Source: Vibrio sinaloensis DSM 21326
GTDB lineage: Bacteria; Pseudomonadota; Gammaproteobacteria; Enterobacterales; Vibrionaceae
Direction of reading: 5' to 3'
DNA length: 51,908 nucleotides
Assembly: GCF_000189275.1 (NCBI RefSeq)
Contig: NZ_AEVT01000023.1
Span: forward strand, 1-51,908
In this document: piece after piece, positions 8,366 through 18,451 of the stretch
How positions within the stretch are numbered: position 1 is the stretch's first letter
Layout of the letters: every line of letters begins with the position of its first letter
Position numbers and translations under genes: made by a program
The notes under the pieces: model-generated
Database searches by the model: none
The model's input: only the letters and a program-made list of their open reading frames with translations
What the model was told of the DNA's origin: nothing

Positions 8366-9160
8366 TTATTTGTCCAGTAGAGTTTTGACCAAAATGCGAC
8401 CGTGCGGATGAATTGTTGTTCTAATTGCGAAACTGAGACAGATAGAGGTCGATACAGACATCATGACAAAGATCGCAATCATGATCAGCACTTGGTATTT
8501 GATGGCAATGATCGGGCTTGCCCCGCCGAGAATTTGTCCCGTCATCATACCAGGTAAGGTGACCAAGCCACTGGTTGCCATTGAAGCAAGAGTAGGAGCC
8601 AAAGATTTCCTAATTGCGTCTGTTACAAAAGGGCGAGTCGCAAAAACTCGAGAGGCACCAAGCGCAATGGCCGCCTCATACTGGTCTTTCCTTTCTTCAA
8701 GTGCTGTATAGAGATTTTGCAGCGCGACAATGTTTCCTCCGAGGGAATTACCAAGCAACATGCCCGCTAATGGAATGAGGTACTGCGCACTATAAAGTGG
8801 AGTGGGTTTGACTATTGCGAGGCTGATCAACGAAAGGGTAGGAGTAAGACCGATCAGTAAGCCCGACATAACAGGAAGAAAGAGCGGTTTTTTGGGTAGT
8901 TTAGCCTTTTCAAGAATGGAGCTTGCTCCAACTACAACCATAGCCAATAGCCAGACGAGGTTAATGAGCAGACTGTCTAATTCAAATAGGTACTCAAGGT
9001 AAATACCCACTAAGACCAATTGAACAGTCATCCTAGTTACGCTGACAAGGCTATCCTTTGCTATACCTAATTGGTAGTAGTAGTTGATCAGTAGTGGAAT
9101 AGACAAGGTCGAGAAAAACAGCCCAAGCATAGGCCAAGGAATATCGACAACAGTACTCAT
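8366..9160 (-). CDS. FetB-like ABC permease (UPF0014 family), orphan
   Basis: The 264-residue inner-membrane protein has about seven hydrophobic segments and the UPF0014/FetB signatures: a long LEERKDQYEAAIALGASR loop near residue 155, then GLVTLPGMMTGQILGGASP near 200. In E. coli, FetAB is an ABC iron exporter protecting against oxidative stress, with FetA as the ATPase. Here no ATPase gene lies on either side (476 bases free upstream; downstream only the microprotein), so the permease must pair with an ATPase encoded elsewhere or act differently. Length fits E. coli FetB (259). Confidence 0.8.
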   Translation of the reverse strand: MSTVVDIPWPMLGLFFSTLSIPLLINYYYQLGIAKDSLVSVTRMTVQLVLVGIYLEYLFELDSLLINLVWLLAMVVVGASSILEKAKLPKKPLFLPVMSGLLIGLTPTLSLISLAIVKPTPLYSAQYLIPLAGMLLGNSLGGNIVALQNLYTALEERKDQYEAAIALGASRVFATRPFVTDAIRKSLAPTLASMATSGLVTLPGMMTGQILGGASPIIAIKYQVLIMIAIFVMMSVSTSICLSFAIRTTIHPHGRILVKTLLDK

Positions 9161-9636
9161 TGATGTGCAGCTCCATTATTCACTTGGCTAGTGTAGCTTT
9201 GTTTCCACATTTCAGCTACTTGACCTTTGATTTACTGGATCTGCTTGAACTCAAATACAGTATGAAGGGTTGTATATTTTTTAACAATTGGCATCGAAAA
9301 TGAGTAACAAAGTAGGGGCTAAATGGTGAAAAAAGCGTGTTACATCAATGATCGATATGACGATAAATAACGAAAATGTTGCCAAGTTGTTTTTAATTTA
9401 ACACTCCGTTTACTGTTAACATTTTTTCATAATTGGGCGCATTTTGATACAAGGAAATTTAATTAAACACATCTCTGGATGAGCTCAAAAAAGTATTGAA
9501 TAACAGGCTGTGCAAGCTTTGATTTGATTGAACCCTACTAAGAGTATGGTCTAACATTTTGAGTTAGAGATTGTAAAAAAAATTAGCTTGGTAACAAAAG
9601 CTACTGGATAACACTAGATACAAAATAGGCAAATGT
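9161..9636. other. Gene-free divergent region between the fetB-like gene and torE
   Basis: These 476 AT-rich bases hold the promoters of both directions. I see one decamer, CTGTTAACAT at 9413-9422, that matches 8 of 10 bases of the E. coli TorR box, but no clear cluster of such boxes and no perfect FNR site. No coding frame with a ribosome site is visible apart from torE at the end. Confidence 0.45.
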
Positions 9637-9816
9637 ATGAGTGATGTTAATAAAATTGAGAGTGGTGAAAAACGCTCGCTGGAGTGGAAGTCTTTCCTCT
9701 TCATCGCAGTTGTTCTCTTCCCAATTCTGAGTGTGGCGTTCGTAGGTGGCTACGGATTTATTGTTTGGATGCTTCAAGTGTTCTTCTTTGGGCCTCCAGG
9801 TGCACACGGCATGTAA
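9637..9816 (+). CDS. torE: TorE, small membrane protein of the TMAO reductase operon
   Basis: The 59-residue product reads MSDVNKIESGEKRSLEWKSF and then one hydrophobic helix rich in Phe, Val and Ile, with GGYGFIVW and ending FFFGPPGAHGM. This is the NapE/TorE pattern: a charged cytoplasmic head, a single membrane helix and a conserved GPPG tail. An AGG ribosome site lies upstream of the ATG at 9637; the nearer ATG at 9633 closes at once. It heads torE-torC-torA, 50 bases before torC. Its precise role in the Tor system is not established. Confidence 0.85.
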   Translation: MSDVNKIESGEKRSLEWKSFLFIAVVLFPILSVAFVGGYGFIVWMLQVFFFGPPGAHGM

Positions 9817-9866
9817 GCCGCTGAGCTCAATTCCACATTTTTGAAAAGATTTTAAGAGAGCAAACT

Positions 9867-11051
9867 ATGAAATCATTGATCATCAAGCTGTGGCGTACGA
9901 TGACTCGCCCAGCAGTCCATATCAGCCTCGGTGTGCTGACGATGGGCGGCTTTATTGCTGGTGTTATCTTCTGGGGCGGCTTCAACACTGCTTTAGAGGC
10001 AACTAACACTGAAGAATTCTGTATTAGCTGTCACACCATGCGTGACAACGTATACGTTGAGCTACAAGAAACCGTTCACTGGAAAAACCACTCTGGTGTT
10101 CGTGCGACTTGCCCTGACTGTCACGTTCCCCATAACTGGACAGACAAAATTGCCCGTAAGATGCAGGCATCTAAAGAGGTATTTGCTCAGGTGTTTGGCA
10201 ATTACGATGAACCAGGTGTATTTGAAGAGCGCCGTATTGAACTTGCTAAACACGAATGGGATCGTTTCTCGGCAAACAAATCCCTAGAGTGTAAAAACTG
10301 TCATAACTACGAATCTATGGACTTCGAGCAAATGTCTCCAACCGCTCGTATCCAGATGAAACAAGCGGCTGAGAAAGATCAAAGCTGTGTTGATTGTCAC
10401 AAGGGTATCGCGCACAAGCTACCTGCTGGTATGGACAGCATTGGTGGTATCGTTGGCGAGCTAGAGCAGCTTACTTCGAATACCGATTACTCTGAAGGTA
10501 AAGCGCTAGTGAGCGTACGTCACCTTCCTGTGTACTTCGACGACGCGGCGAGTCAAGAAGCGGGCCTACTAAACCCTGCATCGACGGTGACAGTCCTAGA
10601 AAACAAGGGCGACATGATGAAAGTTGAGATCGACGGCTGGCGTAAAGCGAAAGGCTTCGGTCGTGTAATCCAAGAAGACTTTGGTATGAATATCGCGGTT
10701 GGTTCCCTTCTTAAGGAAGCGGCACTTAGCGATGATATCGTGACCAAAGGCGAGAAGAAAGTGGATGAGTTGACGGGTCTTCCTTGGGAGAAAGTTTCAG
10801 CCACGGTATGGATGAAGAAAGAAGCAATGCTTAACGACGTGACTCCTATCTGGGAGAAAGCGAGCGAAGCGTACAAGACAAACTGTTCAGTATGTCACAC
10901 ACAACCTGCAGAAGCGCACTTTGATGCGAACACATGGCCAGGTATGTTCAACGGTATGCTTGCGTTCGTTAACTTCGATACAGACAGCGAAGCTCTAGTA
11001 TTGAAGTACCTACAGAAGCACTCTTCAGATTTTGCTGAAGGTCACCACTAA
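9867..11051 (+). CDS. torC: TorC, membrane-anchored pentaheme c-type cytochrome
   Basis: The 394-residue NapC/NirT-type protein has one N-terminal membrane anchor (about residues 18-38) and four heme motifs in the N-terminal domain: CISCH at 52-56, then CPDCH, CKNCH and CVDCH. A fifth, CSVCH, lies near residue 345 in the C-terminal domain specific to TorC. It takes electrons from menaquinol and passes them to periplasmic TorA. AGAG precedes the ATG. torA starts 24 bases downstream. Length agrees with TorC (about 390). Confidence 0.95.
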   Translation: MKSLIIKLWRTMTRPAVHISLGVLTMGGFIAGVIFWGGFNTALEATNTEEFCISCHTMRDNVYVELQETVHWKNHSGVRATCPDCHVPHNWTDKIARKMQASKEVFAQVFGNYDEPGVFEERRIELAKHEWDRFSANKSLECKNCHNYESMDFEQMSPTARIQMKQAAEKDQSCVDCHKGIAHKLPAGMDSIGGIVGELEQLTSNTDYSEGKALVSVRHLPVYFDDAASQEAGLLNPASTVTVLENKGDMMKVEIDGWRKAKGFGRVIQEDFGMNIAVGSLLKEAALSDDIVTKGEKKVDELTGLPWEKVSATVWMKKEAMLNDVTPIWEKASEAYKTNCSVCHTQPAEAHFDANTWPGMFNGMLAFVNFDTDSEALVLKYLQKHSSDFAEGHH

Positions 11052-11075
11052 TAAGCGTCGGATGGAGTAATTGAA

Positions 11076-13538
11076 ATGGCTATTACACGAAGAAGTTTTC
11101 TTAAAGGTGTAGCAACGACTAGTGCAGCGTCAGTAATCGGTCCAAGCTTATTGGCATCTGCTTCTGCAAACGCTGCAGAATCTACAGGAACTTGGAAAGT
11201 TTCAGGTTCACACTGGGGCGCATTCCGCGCCCATATCTACGCGGGCAAAGTCCAAGAGATCAAACCGCTAGAATCAGACACAAACCCAACAGACATGATC
11301 AACGGCATCAAGGGTATTATTTACAGCCCGTCACGTGTTCGTTATCCAATGGTTCGTCTAGATTGGCTTAAGAAGCATAAATACAGTGCAGAAACGCGCG
11401 GTGATAACCGTTTCATCCGTGTTACTTGGGATGAAGCATTAGACTTGTTCTACCGTGAACTTGAACGTGTGCAAAAAGACTACGGTCCTTGGGCTCTACA
11501 CGCAGGTCAAACAGGCTGGCGTCAAACGGGTCAGTTCCACAGCTGTACCAGTCACATGCAGCGTGCAGTGAACATGCACGGTAACTTCATCACGAAAGTA
11601 GGTGACTACTCAACGGGTGCAGGTCAGACGATTCTTCCTTACGTTCTTGGTTCAACTGAGGTTTACGCGCAAGGTACGTCTTGGTCTGAAATCTTAGAGA
11701 ACTCGGACAACATCGTCCTATGGGCGAATGATCCAGTGAAGAACCTACAAGTAGGTTGGAACTGTGAGACTCACCAGTCGTTCCCTTACCTAGAGCAGCT
11801 TAAAGAGAAAGTAGCGAAAGGCGAGATCAACGTTCTGTCTGTCGACCCAGTTAAGAACAAGACTCAACGTTTCCTACAGAATGATCACCTGTACATCAAC
11901 CCGATGACAGACGTAGCCTTTATGCTGTCGGTTGCGCATGTTCTTTATAATGAAGATCTGTACGACAAAGAGTTCATTAAGACTTACTGTCTAGGCTTCG
12001 AAGACTTCATTAAGTACGTTCAAGGTGAAACGAAAGATAAAGTTGTTAAGACACCTGAATGGGCTGAAGAGATTTGTGGCGTTAAAGCTGACAAGATCCG
12101 TGAATTTGCGCGCATGCTTGTTAATGGCCGTACACAGATCCTGATGGGTTGGTGTATTCAGCGTCAAGAACACGGTGAACAGCCATACTGGGCAGCAGCA
12201 GTGGTTGCAGCAATGGTTGGTCAAATTGGTCTGCCTGGTGGCGGTATCTCTTACGGTCACCACTACTCAGGTATCGGTGTTCCATCAACAGGCTTTGCCG
12301 CTCCTGGTGGTTTCCCTCGTAACCTTGATACAGGTTCTAAGCCTAAGTGGGACAACAACGACTTCAACGGTTACAGCCGTACTATTCCTGTCGCGCGCTG
12401 GATTGACTGTCTGCTAGAGCCGGGTAAAGAGATTCGTTACAACGGTACTAAAGTGAAACTACCGGGTTACAAGATGATGGTGATTTCGGGTAACAACCCT
12501 TGGCACCACCACCAAGATCGTAACCGCATGAAGAAAGCCTTCAAGCAGCTTCAAACCGTGGTGACGGTTGAGTTTGCTTGGACAGCAACATGTCGTTTCT
12601 CTGACATCGTACTACCAGCATGTACTCAGTTCGAGCGTAATGACATCGACGTATACGGTTCTTACTCAGGTAAAGGTCTGATCGCGATGCATCGCCTAGT
12701 GGATCCATTGTTCCAGTCTAAGACGGACTTTGAGATCTTCACTGAGCTAACTCGCCGCTTCGGTCGCCATAATGAGTACACACGTGGCATGGATGAAATG
12801 CAGTGGGTTCGTTCTCTGTATGATGATTGTCGCGCAGCGAACAAAGCGAAGTTTGATATGCCAGAGTTTGATGAGTTCTGGGAGAAGAGCGTATTAGATT
12901 TCGGTGAAGGTTCACCTTGGGTTCGTCACGCTGACTTCCGTAAAGATCCAGAAATCAACGCTTTAGGTACACCATCAGGCTTTATCGAAATTACATCACG
13001 TAAGATCGGTCGCTATGGTTACGAGCACTGTCAAGAACACCCAATGTGGTTTGAAAAGACAGAGCGTTCACACGGTGGCCCTGGTTCAGACAAGTTCCCG
13101 TACTGGCTACAGTCTTGTCACCCAGACAAACGCCTACACTCACAGATGTGTGAATCTGAAGAGTTCCGTGCAACGTATGCGGTACAAGGTCGTGAGCCTG
13201 TGTACATCAACCCTCAAGATGCGAAGGCAAAAGGCATTAAAGATGGTGATTTGGTACGTGTTTACAACGACCGCGGACAGCTACTAGCGGGTGCGGTACT
13301 GACTGATAGCTACCCACGTGGTGTTATCCGTATCGAAGAAGGTGCATGGTACGGCCCTCTGAACGAAAAAGAAGGTGCGATCTGTACTTACGGCGATCCA
13401 AACACGCTAACAATGGACATCGGCTCTTCTGAGCTTGCTCAGGCTACTTCTGCGAACACATGTATCGTTGAGTTTGAGAAGTTCACCGGTAAGGTCCCAC
13501 CTGTGACGTCATTTGGTGGTCCAATCGAAGTCGCTTAA
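11076..13538 (+). CDS. torA: TorA, periplasmic trimethylamine N-oxide reductase
   Basis: This is the 820-residue molybdopterin-guanine-dinucleotide enzyme that reduces TMAO to trimethylamine. It opens with a Tat signal, RRSFLKG at residues 5-11, cleaved after ANA near residue 33. The molybdenum-ligand serine is Ser179 in GDYSTGAGQ, by analogy with DMSO reductase. Cofactor-binding segments include [13 protein letters not shown] and [11 protein letters not shown]. There is no iron-sulfur motif near the N-terminus, as expected for TorA. Electrons come from TorC. The maturation chaperone torD and a torSTR regulatory system are not beside it. Confidence 0.96.
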   Translation: MAITRRSFLKGVATTSAASVIGPSLLASASANAAESTGTWKVSGSHWGAFRAHIYAGKVQEIKPLESDTNPTDMINGIKGIIYSPSRVRYPMVRLDWLKKHKYSAETRGDNRFIRVTWDEALDLFYRELERVQKDYGPWALHAGQTGWRQTGQFHSCTSHMQRAVNMHGNFITKVGDYSTGAGQTILPYVLGSTEVYAQGTSWSEILENSDNIVLWANDPVKNLQVGWNCETHQSFPYLEQLKEKVAKGEINVLSVDPVKNKTQRFLQNDHLYINPMTDVAFMLSVAHVLYNEDLYDKEFIKTYCLGFEDFIKYVQGETKDKVVKTPEWAEEICGVKADKIREFARMLVNGRTQILMGWCIQRQEHGEQPYWAAAVVAAMVGQIGLPGGGISYGHHYSGIGVPSTGFAAPGGFPRNLDTGSKPKWDNNDFNGYSRTIPVARWIDCLLEPGKEIRYNGTKVKLPGYKMMVISGNNPWHHHQDRNRMKKAFKQLQTVVTVEFAWTATCRFSDIVLPACTQFERNDIDVYGSYSGKGLIAMHRLVDPLFQSKTDFEIFTELTRRFGRHNEYTRGMDEMQWVRSLYDDCRAANKAKFDMPEFDEFWEKSVLDFGEGSPWVRHADFRKDPEINALGTPSGFIEITSRKIGRYGYEHCQEHPMWFEKTERSHGGPGSDKFPYWLQSCHPDKRLHSQMCESEEFRATYAVQGREPVYINPQDAKAKGIKDGDLVRVYNDRGQLLAGAVLTDSYPRGVIRIEEGAWYGPLNEKEGAICTYGDPNTLTMDIGSSELAQATSANTCIVEFEKFTGKVPPVTSFGGPIEVA

Positions 13539-13554
13539 TCAGCCATCGATAACG

Positions 13555-13582
13555 AAAAACCAGCCTGCGGGCTGGTTTTTTT
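13555..13582 (+). terminator. Intrinsic terminator after torA
   Basis: CCAGCC pairs with GGCTGG around a TGCG loop, extended by A-T pairs and followed by seven T. It ends the torECA operon and, with its A-run, could also serve the convergent gene. Confidence 0.92.
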
Positions 13583-13638
13583 ATGTCTATTGCTATTTTG
13601 ACGCCTTGTATACATAGCATACTTGTTTCAAGCACCAA

Positions 13639-14406
13639 TTACGGGCGCTCTAGTTCGATTTTTTCTAAGCCATATTTCTTCTTCAATTCTCCGAGCTTCA
13701 CCTCGTCTATGGTACGGAAATGATAGTTGAGGCTGTAGACGATCTGTTGCGACAGTGGATGGCTTTTGCGAACAGCCGCGTGCAAGCTGTTGGTTGCGAG
13801 TTTGTTGGCGCTAAAGTGAAATCTACCGTGTGGAAGTTTGGCTTCCTTAAGAGTCCACAAAGCCACAAACTCGTCACTAACCACAACATCGGCTCGGTGA
13901 GAAAGTAACAAGCGAAAACTGGTGGTTAAGTCACTTGAGGGGACGGGCTCAATGTTTGGGTGGTCGAGCAAATCAGATGGGTAGGCATAGTTATCGATCA
14001 GTGCAACTTTCAGCCCATTCAGGCTATCGAGACCCTGGTAATCAAATTTGTCATTGCCTGCGCGTGATATAACAGCCAAATGGTTATACAGGTAAGGCTC
14101 TGTGAAATGGTATTTTCGTTCTCGCTCGGCACTTTTCCAAATCGCGACAATAATGTCGTTTTTTCCGTAATAAGTTTCTTTAAGAACTCTGGCCCACGGT
14201 TTGTGCTGATAGGCAAACTTGTAGCCAGCACGCACTAAGCCCTGGGTTACGATATCGTGCGCGATACCTTCACCAATCGGTGTGTCCATGACGTAAGGTG
14301 GCCAAATATCTTGCGCAACATTTAGTGATGTGGTGGCGTAGCATGTGACGGAAATTCCCCATATCACCATACCTTTCACCATCACCCTGTGATAAGACAA
14401 ACCCAT
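13639..14406 (-). CDS. Orphan periplasmic solute-binding-like protein
   Basis: The 255-residue product resembles type-3 extracellular solute-binding proteins. A hydrophobic leader (VMVKGMVIWGISVTCYA) is followed by AQDIWPPYV, HKPWARVL near residue 65 and LNGLKVALIDNYAYPSD near 120. The frame is open to a TTG at 14430; I chose the ATG at 14406 because AGGAAGG lies upstream, though at 12 bases it is far. It has no transporter partners. It shares the WPPY and KPW landmarks with the protein at 5652-6422. It converges on torA, but nothing links it to TMAO. Confidence 0.7.
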   Translation of the reverse strand: MGLSYHRVMVKGMVIWGISVTCYATTSLNVAQDIWPPYVMDTPIGEGIAHDIVTQGLVRAGYKFAYQHKPWARVLKETYYGKNDIIVAIWKSAERERKYHFTEPYLYNHLAVISRAGNDKFDYQGLDSLNGLKVALIDNYAYPSDLLDHPNIEPVPSSDLTTSFRLLLSHRADVVVSDEFVALWTLKEAKLPHGRFHFSANKLATNSLHAAVRKSHPLSQQIVYSLNYHFRTIDEVKLGELKKKYGLEKIELERP

Positions 14407-14775
14407 TCTCCGACAAAACCTTCCTGACAAAAGTGTAGTTTATCGCTGTGCGTCTATCTTCGATTGACTCAACCTGTCTCATAAATTGAGAAAATGGTTA
14501 TGGATTGGGAATTTTTTTCTTTATATAGGGAACTTTTGCCTTTTAGGTCTTCTTGATGAAAGTTGTGATTAACTTCTCTTTTTGTAGGTTTTTTAGGTTA
14601 AAAAGTGAGCGATTTTTAGATTTGTTTATCTTTTGGTGCTTTGAATCCACTTGCACATTAGAACTATTTGGATCGTTTTATTTGTTAATTATTGGCTTGG
14701 CGAATAATTTCCTCAATCAGAGCGAGTAGGCGGTAGTTGACGCTCATAAATAAAAATTTATAGGAACAAATAAAA
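14407..14775. other. AT-rich gene-free region upstream of the porin gene
   Basis: The region holds the divergent promoters of the binding-protein gene and the porin gene. A possible sigma-70 promoter for the porin is TTGTTA at 14682-14687 and TAATTT at 14705-14710 with 17 bases between, which would give a leader of about 60 bases. Nothing else is clear. Confidence 0.4.
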
Positions 14776-15711
14776 ATGAAAAAGACAGTATTAGCAGTAG
14801 CTCTTTCTCTTGTTGCTGGTTCAGCAGTTGCAGTAGAAGCACTATCAGGCGACCAATTCACTGTTTCTGGTGAGTTCGCTCTAGGTGGCTACACAGACTC
14901 AAGCCGTGAAGATCGTGAGACTTACAACGGTGGCGTTACGGGTTTCGATATCTTTGCTGATTACGAAAACGGCAACATCGTAGGTAAGTTCGGTGGTGAG
15001 TTCGACATCGAAGATGACTACGCAACAACTGATTCTACTTTCACTATCACTGACACTTGGGTTGGTTACAAAACTGAGTTCGGTGTGGCTTCTATCGGTT
15101 ACGCAAACGACACAGCTCTAGATGCTGTTGACGGTGCTGCTGACCAAACTATCGAATTCCTATGGTCTCCTTCTGACGCATCTGACGCTCGTCAAGTTGT
15201 TAAGTTCGAAGGTGACAAAGAAGGCTTCAAATACGGTGTTTCTTACTTCGGTGACCGTAACTACGAAGCAAATGCTGCACAATCAGGTTGGAACGGCTAC
15301 GTAGGTTTCGAAAACGACCTATTTGCTGTGAACGCAGGTTACGAAGACAACGACGAAGACATGGGTAACACTGATAAACTATACCTAGTAAACGGTGTTG
15401 TTAAAGCGGGCGCATTCGGTATCGGTGCGACATTCGCTGAAGAAGAATTTGCGAACGGTGACAAAGCTAAGCTATTCAACTCTTCTATCGGTTACTCAAT
15501 GGAAGCACTATACGTAGCTGCTGGTTACGTAAAAGTTGAAGAGACTCGTGAAGCGGTTAACCTAGGTGGTTCTTACGCATTCACAGACAACTTCTCTGCT
15601 CTAGTTGACGTTGCTTACCACATCTCTGACGAAGGTTACAACAAAGTAACTAAAGAAGGTATGGATAAGGGTGAAGTAGAATCATTCCTTAAGCTAGCGT
15701 ACACATTCTAA
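14776..15711 (+). CDS. Gram-negative general porin (outer-membrane beta-barrel)
   Basis: The 311-residue product has a classic signal peptide (MKKTVLAVALSLVAGSAVA) and alternating beta strands such as FTVSGEFALGGY. It is very acidic and ends in LKLAYTF, the C-terminal aromatic signal recognised by the BAM complex. Codon use is strikingly uniform (GGT, CGT, AAC, GAC, CTA, GTA), as in very highly expressed genes, and unlike the neighbouring GH36 gene. AGGA precedes the start. It belongs to the short Vibrio porin family; the selectivity is unknown. Two terminator-like hairpins follow it. Confidence 0.85.
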   Translation: MKKTVLAVALSLVAGSAVAVEALSGDQFTVSGEFALGGYTDSSREDRETYNGGVTGFDIFADYENGNIVGKFGGEFDIEDDYATTDSTFTITDTWVGYKTEFGVASIGYANDTALDAVDGAADQTIEFLWSPSDASDARQVVKFEGDKEGFKYGVSYFGDRNYEANAAQSGWNGYVGFENDLFAVNAGYEDNDEDMGNTDKLYLVNGVVKAGAFGIGATFAEEEFANGDKAKLFNSSIGYSMEALYVAAGYVKVEETREAVNLGGSYAFTDNFSALVDVAYHISDEGYNKVTKEGMDKGEVESFLKLAYTF

Positions 15712-15734
15712 TAGAGTTTCAGGCTCTTGACGTT

Positions 15735-15759
15735 ACGGCCTGCAATGCGGGCCGTTTTT
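15735..15759 (+). terminator. Intrinsic terminator after the porin gene
   Basis: ACGGCC at 15735-15740 pairs with GGCCGT at 15750-15755, with further pairs inside, followed by TTTTC. It is the first of two hairpins in tandem. Confidence 0.85.
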
Positions 15760-15801
15760 CATAAAGCAGGACGCTTTAGCGCAATAATCCACTGCCTTTT
15801 T

Positions 15802-15828
15802 GCCCTTCCGGAGTGAAGGGCTTTTTCT
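15802..15828 (+). terminator. Second terminator-like hairpin downstream of the porin gene
   Basis: GCCCTTC at 15802-15808 pairs with GAAGGGC at 15815-15821, followed by TTTTTCTT. Tandem terminators suit a very strongly transcribed gene; alternatively a short RNA could end here. Confidence 0.8.
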
Positions 15829-15907
15829 TATCTTACTTTCCTACCACAATATGGCTGCTTAGCTGGCTACTTTGGGCCAGCAATCGCGATGGGTGTACTG
15901 GGGTCCT

Positions 15908-15937
15908 AACGTGATGTATTAAATTCTGAAACGTGAT
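15908..15937. repeat. Direct repeat AACGTGAT, 22 bases apart, upstream of the GH36 gene
   Basis: AACGTGAT occurs at 15908-15915 and 15930-15937. The 22-base period is about two helical turns, as for an activator binding one face. The region 15712-16015 otherwise holds only the two porin terminators. The repeat may be chance. Confidence 0.35.
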
Positions 15938-16015
15938 TAAGGTATTGTTGAGCAAATAGACAATATAACTGCCTAATGGTGTAATGTGCCTGATCTTGTT
16001 TTATAGAGCACGAAA

Positions 16016-17755
16016 ATGGCCAAGCATCTGGAACTGGCGAATGGACGACAGGTCTTCATTCCCAATCATAATCTTCATGTCTCACTCGTTGATAACCAGT
16101 TGAGCTTTTCTTATCAAGGGCTATCGAATGATCCTTTTGATGAGCGTTATGTCCTTTGCCGCACAGAGTTCAATTTTGAAAGAAGCGCCACCATATTGGG
16201 GGATGGCTTTCAAATGCTCGCCCAAACGACAGGTACGATAGAAAATCCAATCGACATTGGCCGTTGTCCCGACGATAGCGCCAGCTACCGCATCTATTCT
16301 CAAAACGAATCTAAGCGTTACTACAACTACTTAGTCGTCGAAGACTCTTTAGGCTACAGCTTATTTGGTTTTACCTCTTGTCAGCGCTTTGCGGGTTACT
16401 TTACCGTTGAAGAGTTCGATGGGCGTTGGTTAGTCAGTGCTTACATTGATGGTGAGAACACGCTTCCTCAGCAGTGGAACACCTTGCAGCTTGAGTCCTT
16501 GGTCTGTTTACAAGGCGAGTCTTTGTCGACCTTGTATCAAGAATATGCGAGTTTGATTGCTCGTCACCATACTCCTAGAGCCAATGCGGCAACAAGCGCG
16601 CCTATTGGTTGGTGTTCTTGGTATGCCTACTATGCTCAGGTGACGGATCAACATATCGCGACTAATGTTGAAATCATGCACTCTGAGCTTAAACAACTGG
16701 AATATGTGCTTCTTGATGATGGCTACCAAGCTTTTATGGGAGACTGGCTAACCCCGTCAGATAAGTTCCCCGCCGGTGTTAAAGCAGTAATTGAGAATAT
16801 TAAGGCAAAGGGCAAAAAACCTGCGATATGGCTCGCCCCTTTTATTGCTCAACCTGAGTCTGATATTTTCCGCAACCACCCTGACTGGTTTGTCACGCAT
16901 CGCAATGGGCAATTGCTCAAAGCTGAGGACGTCACCTACGCCGGATGGCGCTGCACACCTTGGTATATCTTAGATACCTCTAACCCTGAAGTGCAAGATC
17001 ACTTGACTCATGTGGTTAAAGTCATGCGTGAAGAGTGGGGCATTGAGCTGTTTAAGCTTGATGCCAATTATTGGGGCACGTTGAAAGGGGTGCGCAGCCA
17101 AACGGGCGTCACTGGGGTTGAAGCCTACCGCCTCGGTATGGAAGCGATAGCTAAAGGTGCGGGCGACGCGATGATCTTAGGTTGTAATGCCCCAATGTGG
17201 CCATCGCTTGGCTTGGTAGACGCAATGCGCGTATCGGATGACGTAGAGCGTAATGAACATCGTTTTGAACAAATTGCGAAAGAGACGTTTTATCGCAGTT
17301 GGCAACACAGAAAGCTTTGGCAAATCGATCCAGACTGTGCTGCGTTTGTCTCATTGCCGAATCAAACCGCAGAAAGACAAAGCTACGAGTTTCACCGCAA
17401 CGTGCTGCTGGCCAGCTCTGGGCTGCTATTATCTGGGGACCCACTACCAGAATTAACTTCGTTTGCTAAACAGTCTCTCTCTAAGTTGGTGCTAAGACAC
17501 AAGCACTGCCAAGATGCTGCTCGTTTTACCGCGCTAAATCTTCACCATGCGTTTTTGCCGCTCACCCAACGCAATGATTTGCATTGTTTGTTCAACTACC
17601 AACAACCCGCTAGAGAAGTGACGTTGACCTCCGAAAAGCCCGTCTATTGGTATGACTACTGGACAGGAGAGCGATTGGTGCCTGAGCCCACTCAAGTGAT
17701 AGAAGTCGCGTTAGAGGCTGGCTTATCAAGTCGAGCGATAATTACCTCGATATAG
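16016..17755 (+). CDS. GH36 family alpha-galactosidase
   Basis: The 579-residue product has the glycoside hydrolase family 36 (melibiase clan) hallmarks: an N-terminal beta-sandwich, WCSWYAYY near residue 199, LLDDGYQ near 235, the predicted nucleophile Asp349 in FKLDANYWG and the predicted acid/base Asp408 or Asp409 in MRVSDDVE. It should release alpha-linked galactose from small oligosaccharides. No signal peptide is seen, so it acts in the cytosol on imported sugar. No sugar transporter or LacI-type regulator flanks it. It is shorter than Firmicute GH36 enzymes (about 730 residues). The ribosome site is weak. Confidence 0.85.
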   Translation: MAKHLELANGRQVFIPNHNLHVSLVDNQLSFSYQGLSNDPFDERYVLCRTEFNFERSATILGDGFQMLAQTTGTIENPIDIGRCPDDSASYRIYSQNESKRYYNYLVVEDSLGYSLFGFTSCQRFAGYFTVEEFDGRWLVSAYIDGENTLPQQWNTLQLESLVCLQGESLSTLYQEYASLIARHHTPRANAATSAPIGWCSWYAYYAQVTDQHIATNVEIMHSELKQLEYVLLDDGYQAFMGDWLTPSDKFPAGVKAVIENIKAKGKKPAIWLAPFIAQPESDIFRNHPDWFVTHRNGQLLKAEDVTYAGWRCTPWYILDTSNPEVQDHLTHVVKVMREEWGIELFKLDANYWGTLKGVRSQTGVTGVEAYRLGMEAIAKGAGDAMILGCNAPMWPSLGLVDAMRVSDDVERNEHRFEQIAKETFYRSWQHRKLWQIDPDCAAFVSLPNQTAERQSYEFHRNVLLASSGLLLSGDPLPELTSFAKQSLSKLVLRHKHCQDAARFTALNLHHAFLPLTQRNDLHCLFNYQQPAREVTLTSEKPVYWYDYWTGERLVPEPTQVIEVALEAGLSSRAIITSI

Positions 17756-17810
17756 TTGTGTCACTGCTTTACCATACGGCATTGAACATATTCATCTTAA
17801 ACAGGCACTA

Positions 17811-18332
17811 ATGTCAGTTATTCTTGGTATCGACCCCGGCTCTCGTATCACCGGATACGGGGTTATTCGTCAAAACGGACGCCATCTTCAGTATTTGGGG
17901 AGTGGCTGTATCCGAACATCTGAAAAAGAGCTTCCCGGACGCCTTAAGCAAATCTTCGCCGGGGTTTCGGAGATCATTACTCAATTTCAACCGGATGTAT
18001 TCGCCATTGAACAAGTGTTTATGGCCCGTAACGCCGACTCAGCGCTAAAACTTGGCCAGGCTCGAGGGAGTGCCATTGTGGCGGCGGTCAATAATGATTT
18101 ACCGGTTTATGAATACGCAGCGAGACTCATCAAACAAGCGGTAACGGGAACAGGTGGGGCAGACAAAGAGCAAGTGCAGCATATGGTGCAACAAATGCTG
18201 AAGCTCCCCGGTAAACCTCAAGCGGATGCGGCAGATGCGCTGGGTGTGGCGATATGTCATGCCAATACCAATAAAACACTCATTGCAATGGCCGGTAAAG
18301 CGACCAGCGCTCGTCGTGGTCGGTATCGATAA
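17811..18332 (+). CDS. ruvC: RuvC, Holliday junction resolvase
   Basis: The 173-residue endonuclease cleaves Holliday junctions in complex with RuvAB. The acidic catalytic residues are visible: Asp8 in LGIDPGS, Glu in AIEQVF, and the two Asp of ADAADALG near the C-terminus. Length equals E. coli RuvC. AGG lies upstream of the ATG. ruvA follows after a gap of about 186 bases that contains a hairpin. Confidence 0.97.
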   Translation: MSVILGIDPGSRITGYGVIRQNGRHLQYLGSGCIRTSEKELPGRLKQIFAGVSEIITQFQPDVFAIEQVFMARNADSALKLGQARGSAIVAAVNNDLPVYEYAARLIKQAVTGTGGADKEQVQHMVQQMLKLPGKPQADAADALGVAICHANTNKTLIAMAGKATSARRGRYR

Positions 18333-18451
18333 CTCGATTAATATTTTACACAATTTGGTTTCGCCTTCTTCGTTATTGAGCCAATCAATACCACGCTCAG
18401 CAATGCGGGGAGAGGAAAAACATTTGGCTCAAAAATCTACCCTCACTCAAT

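Noticed and set aside
14556..14729. A 57-residue plus-strand frame upstream of the porin gene
   Set aside because: The product is Phe/Leu-rich as expected from translated AT-rich DNA, there is no good ribosome site, and it covers the probable porin promoter.
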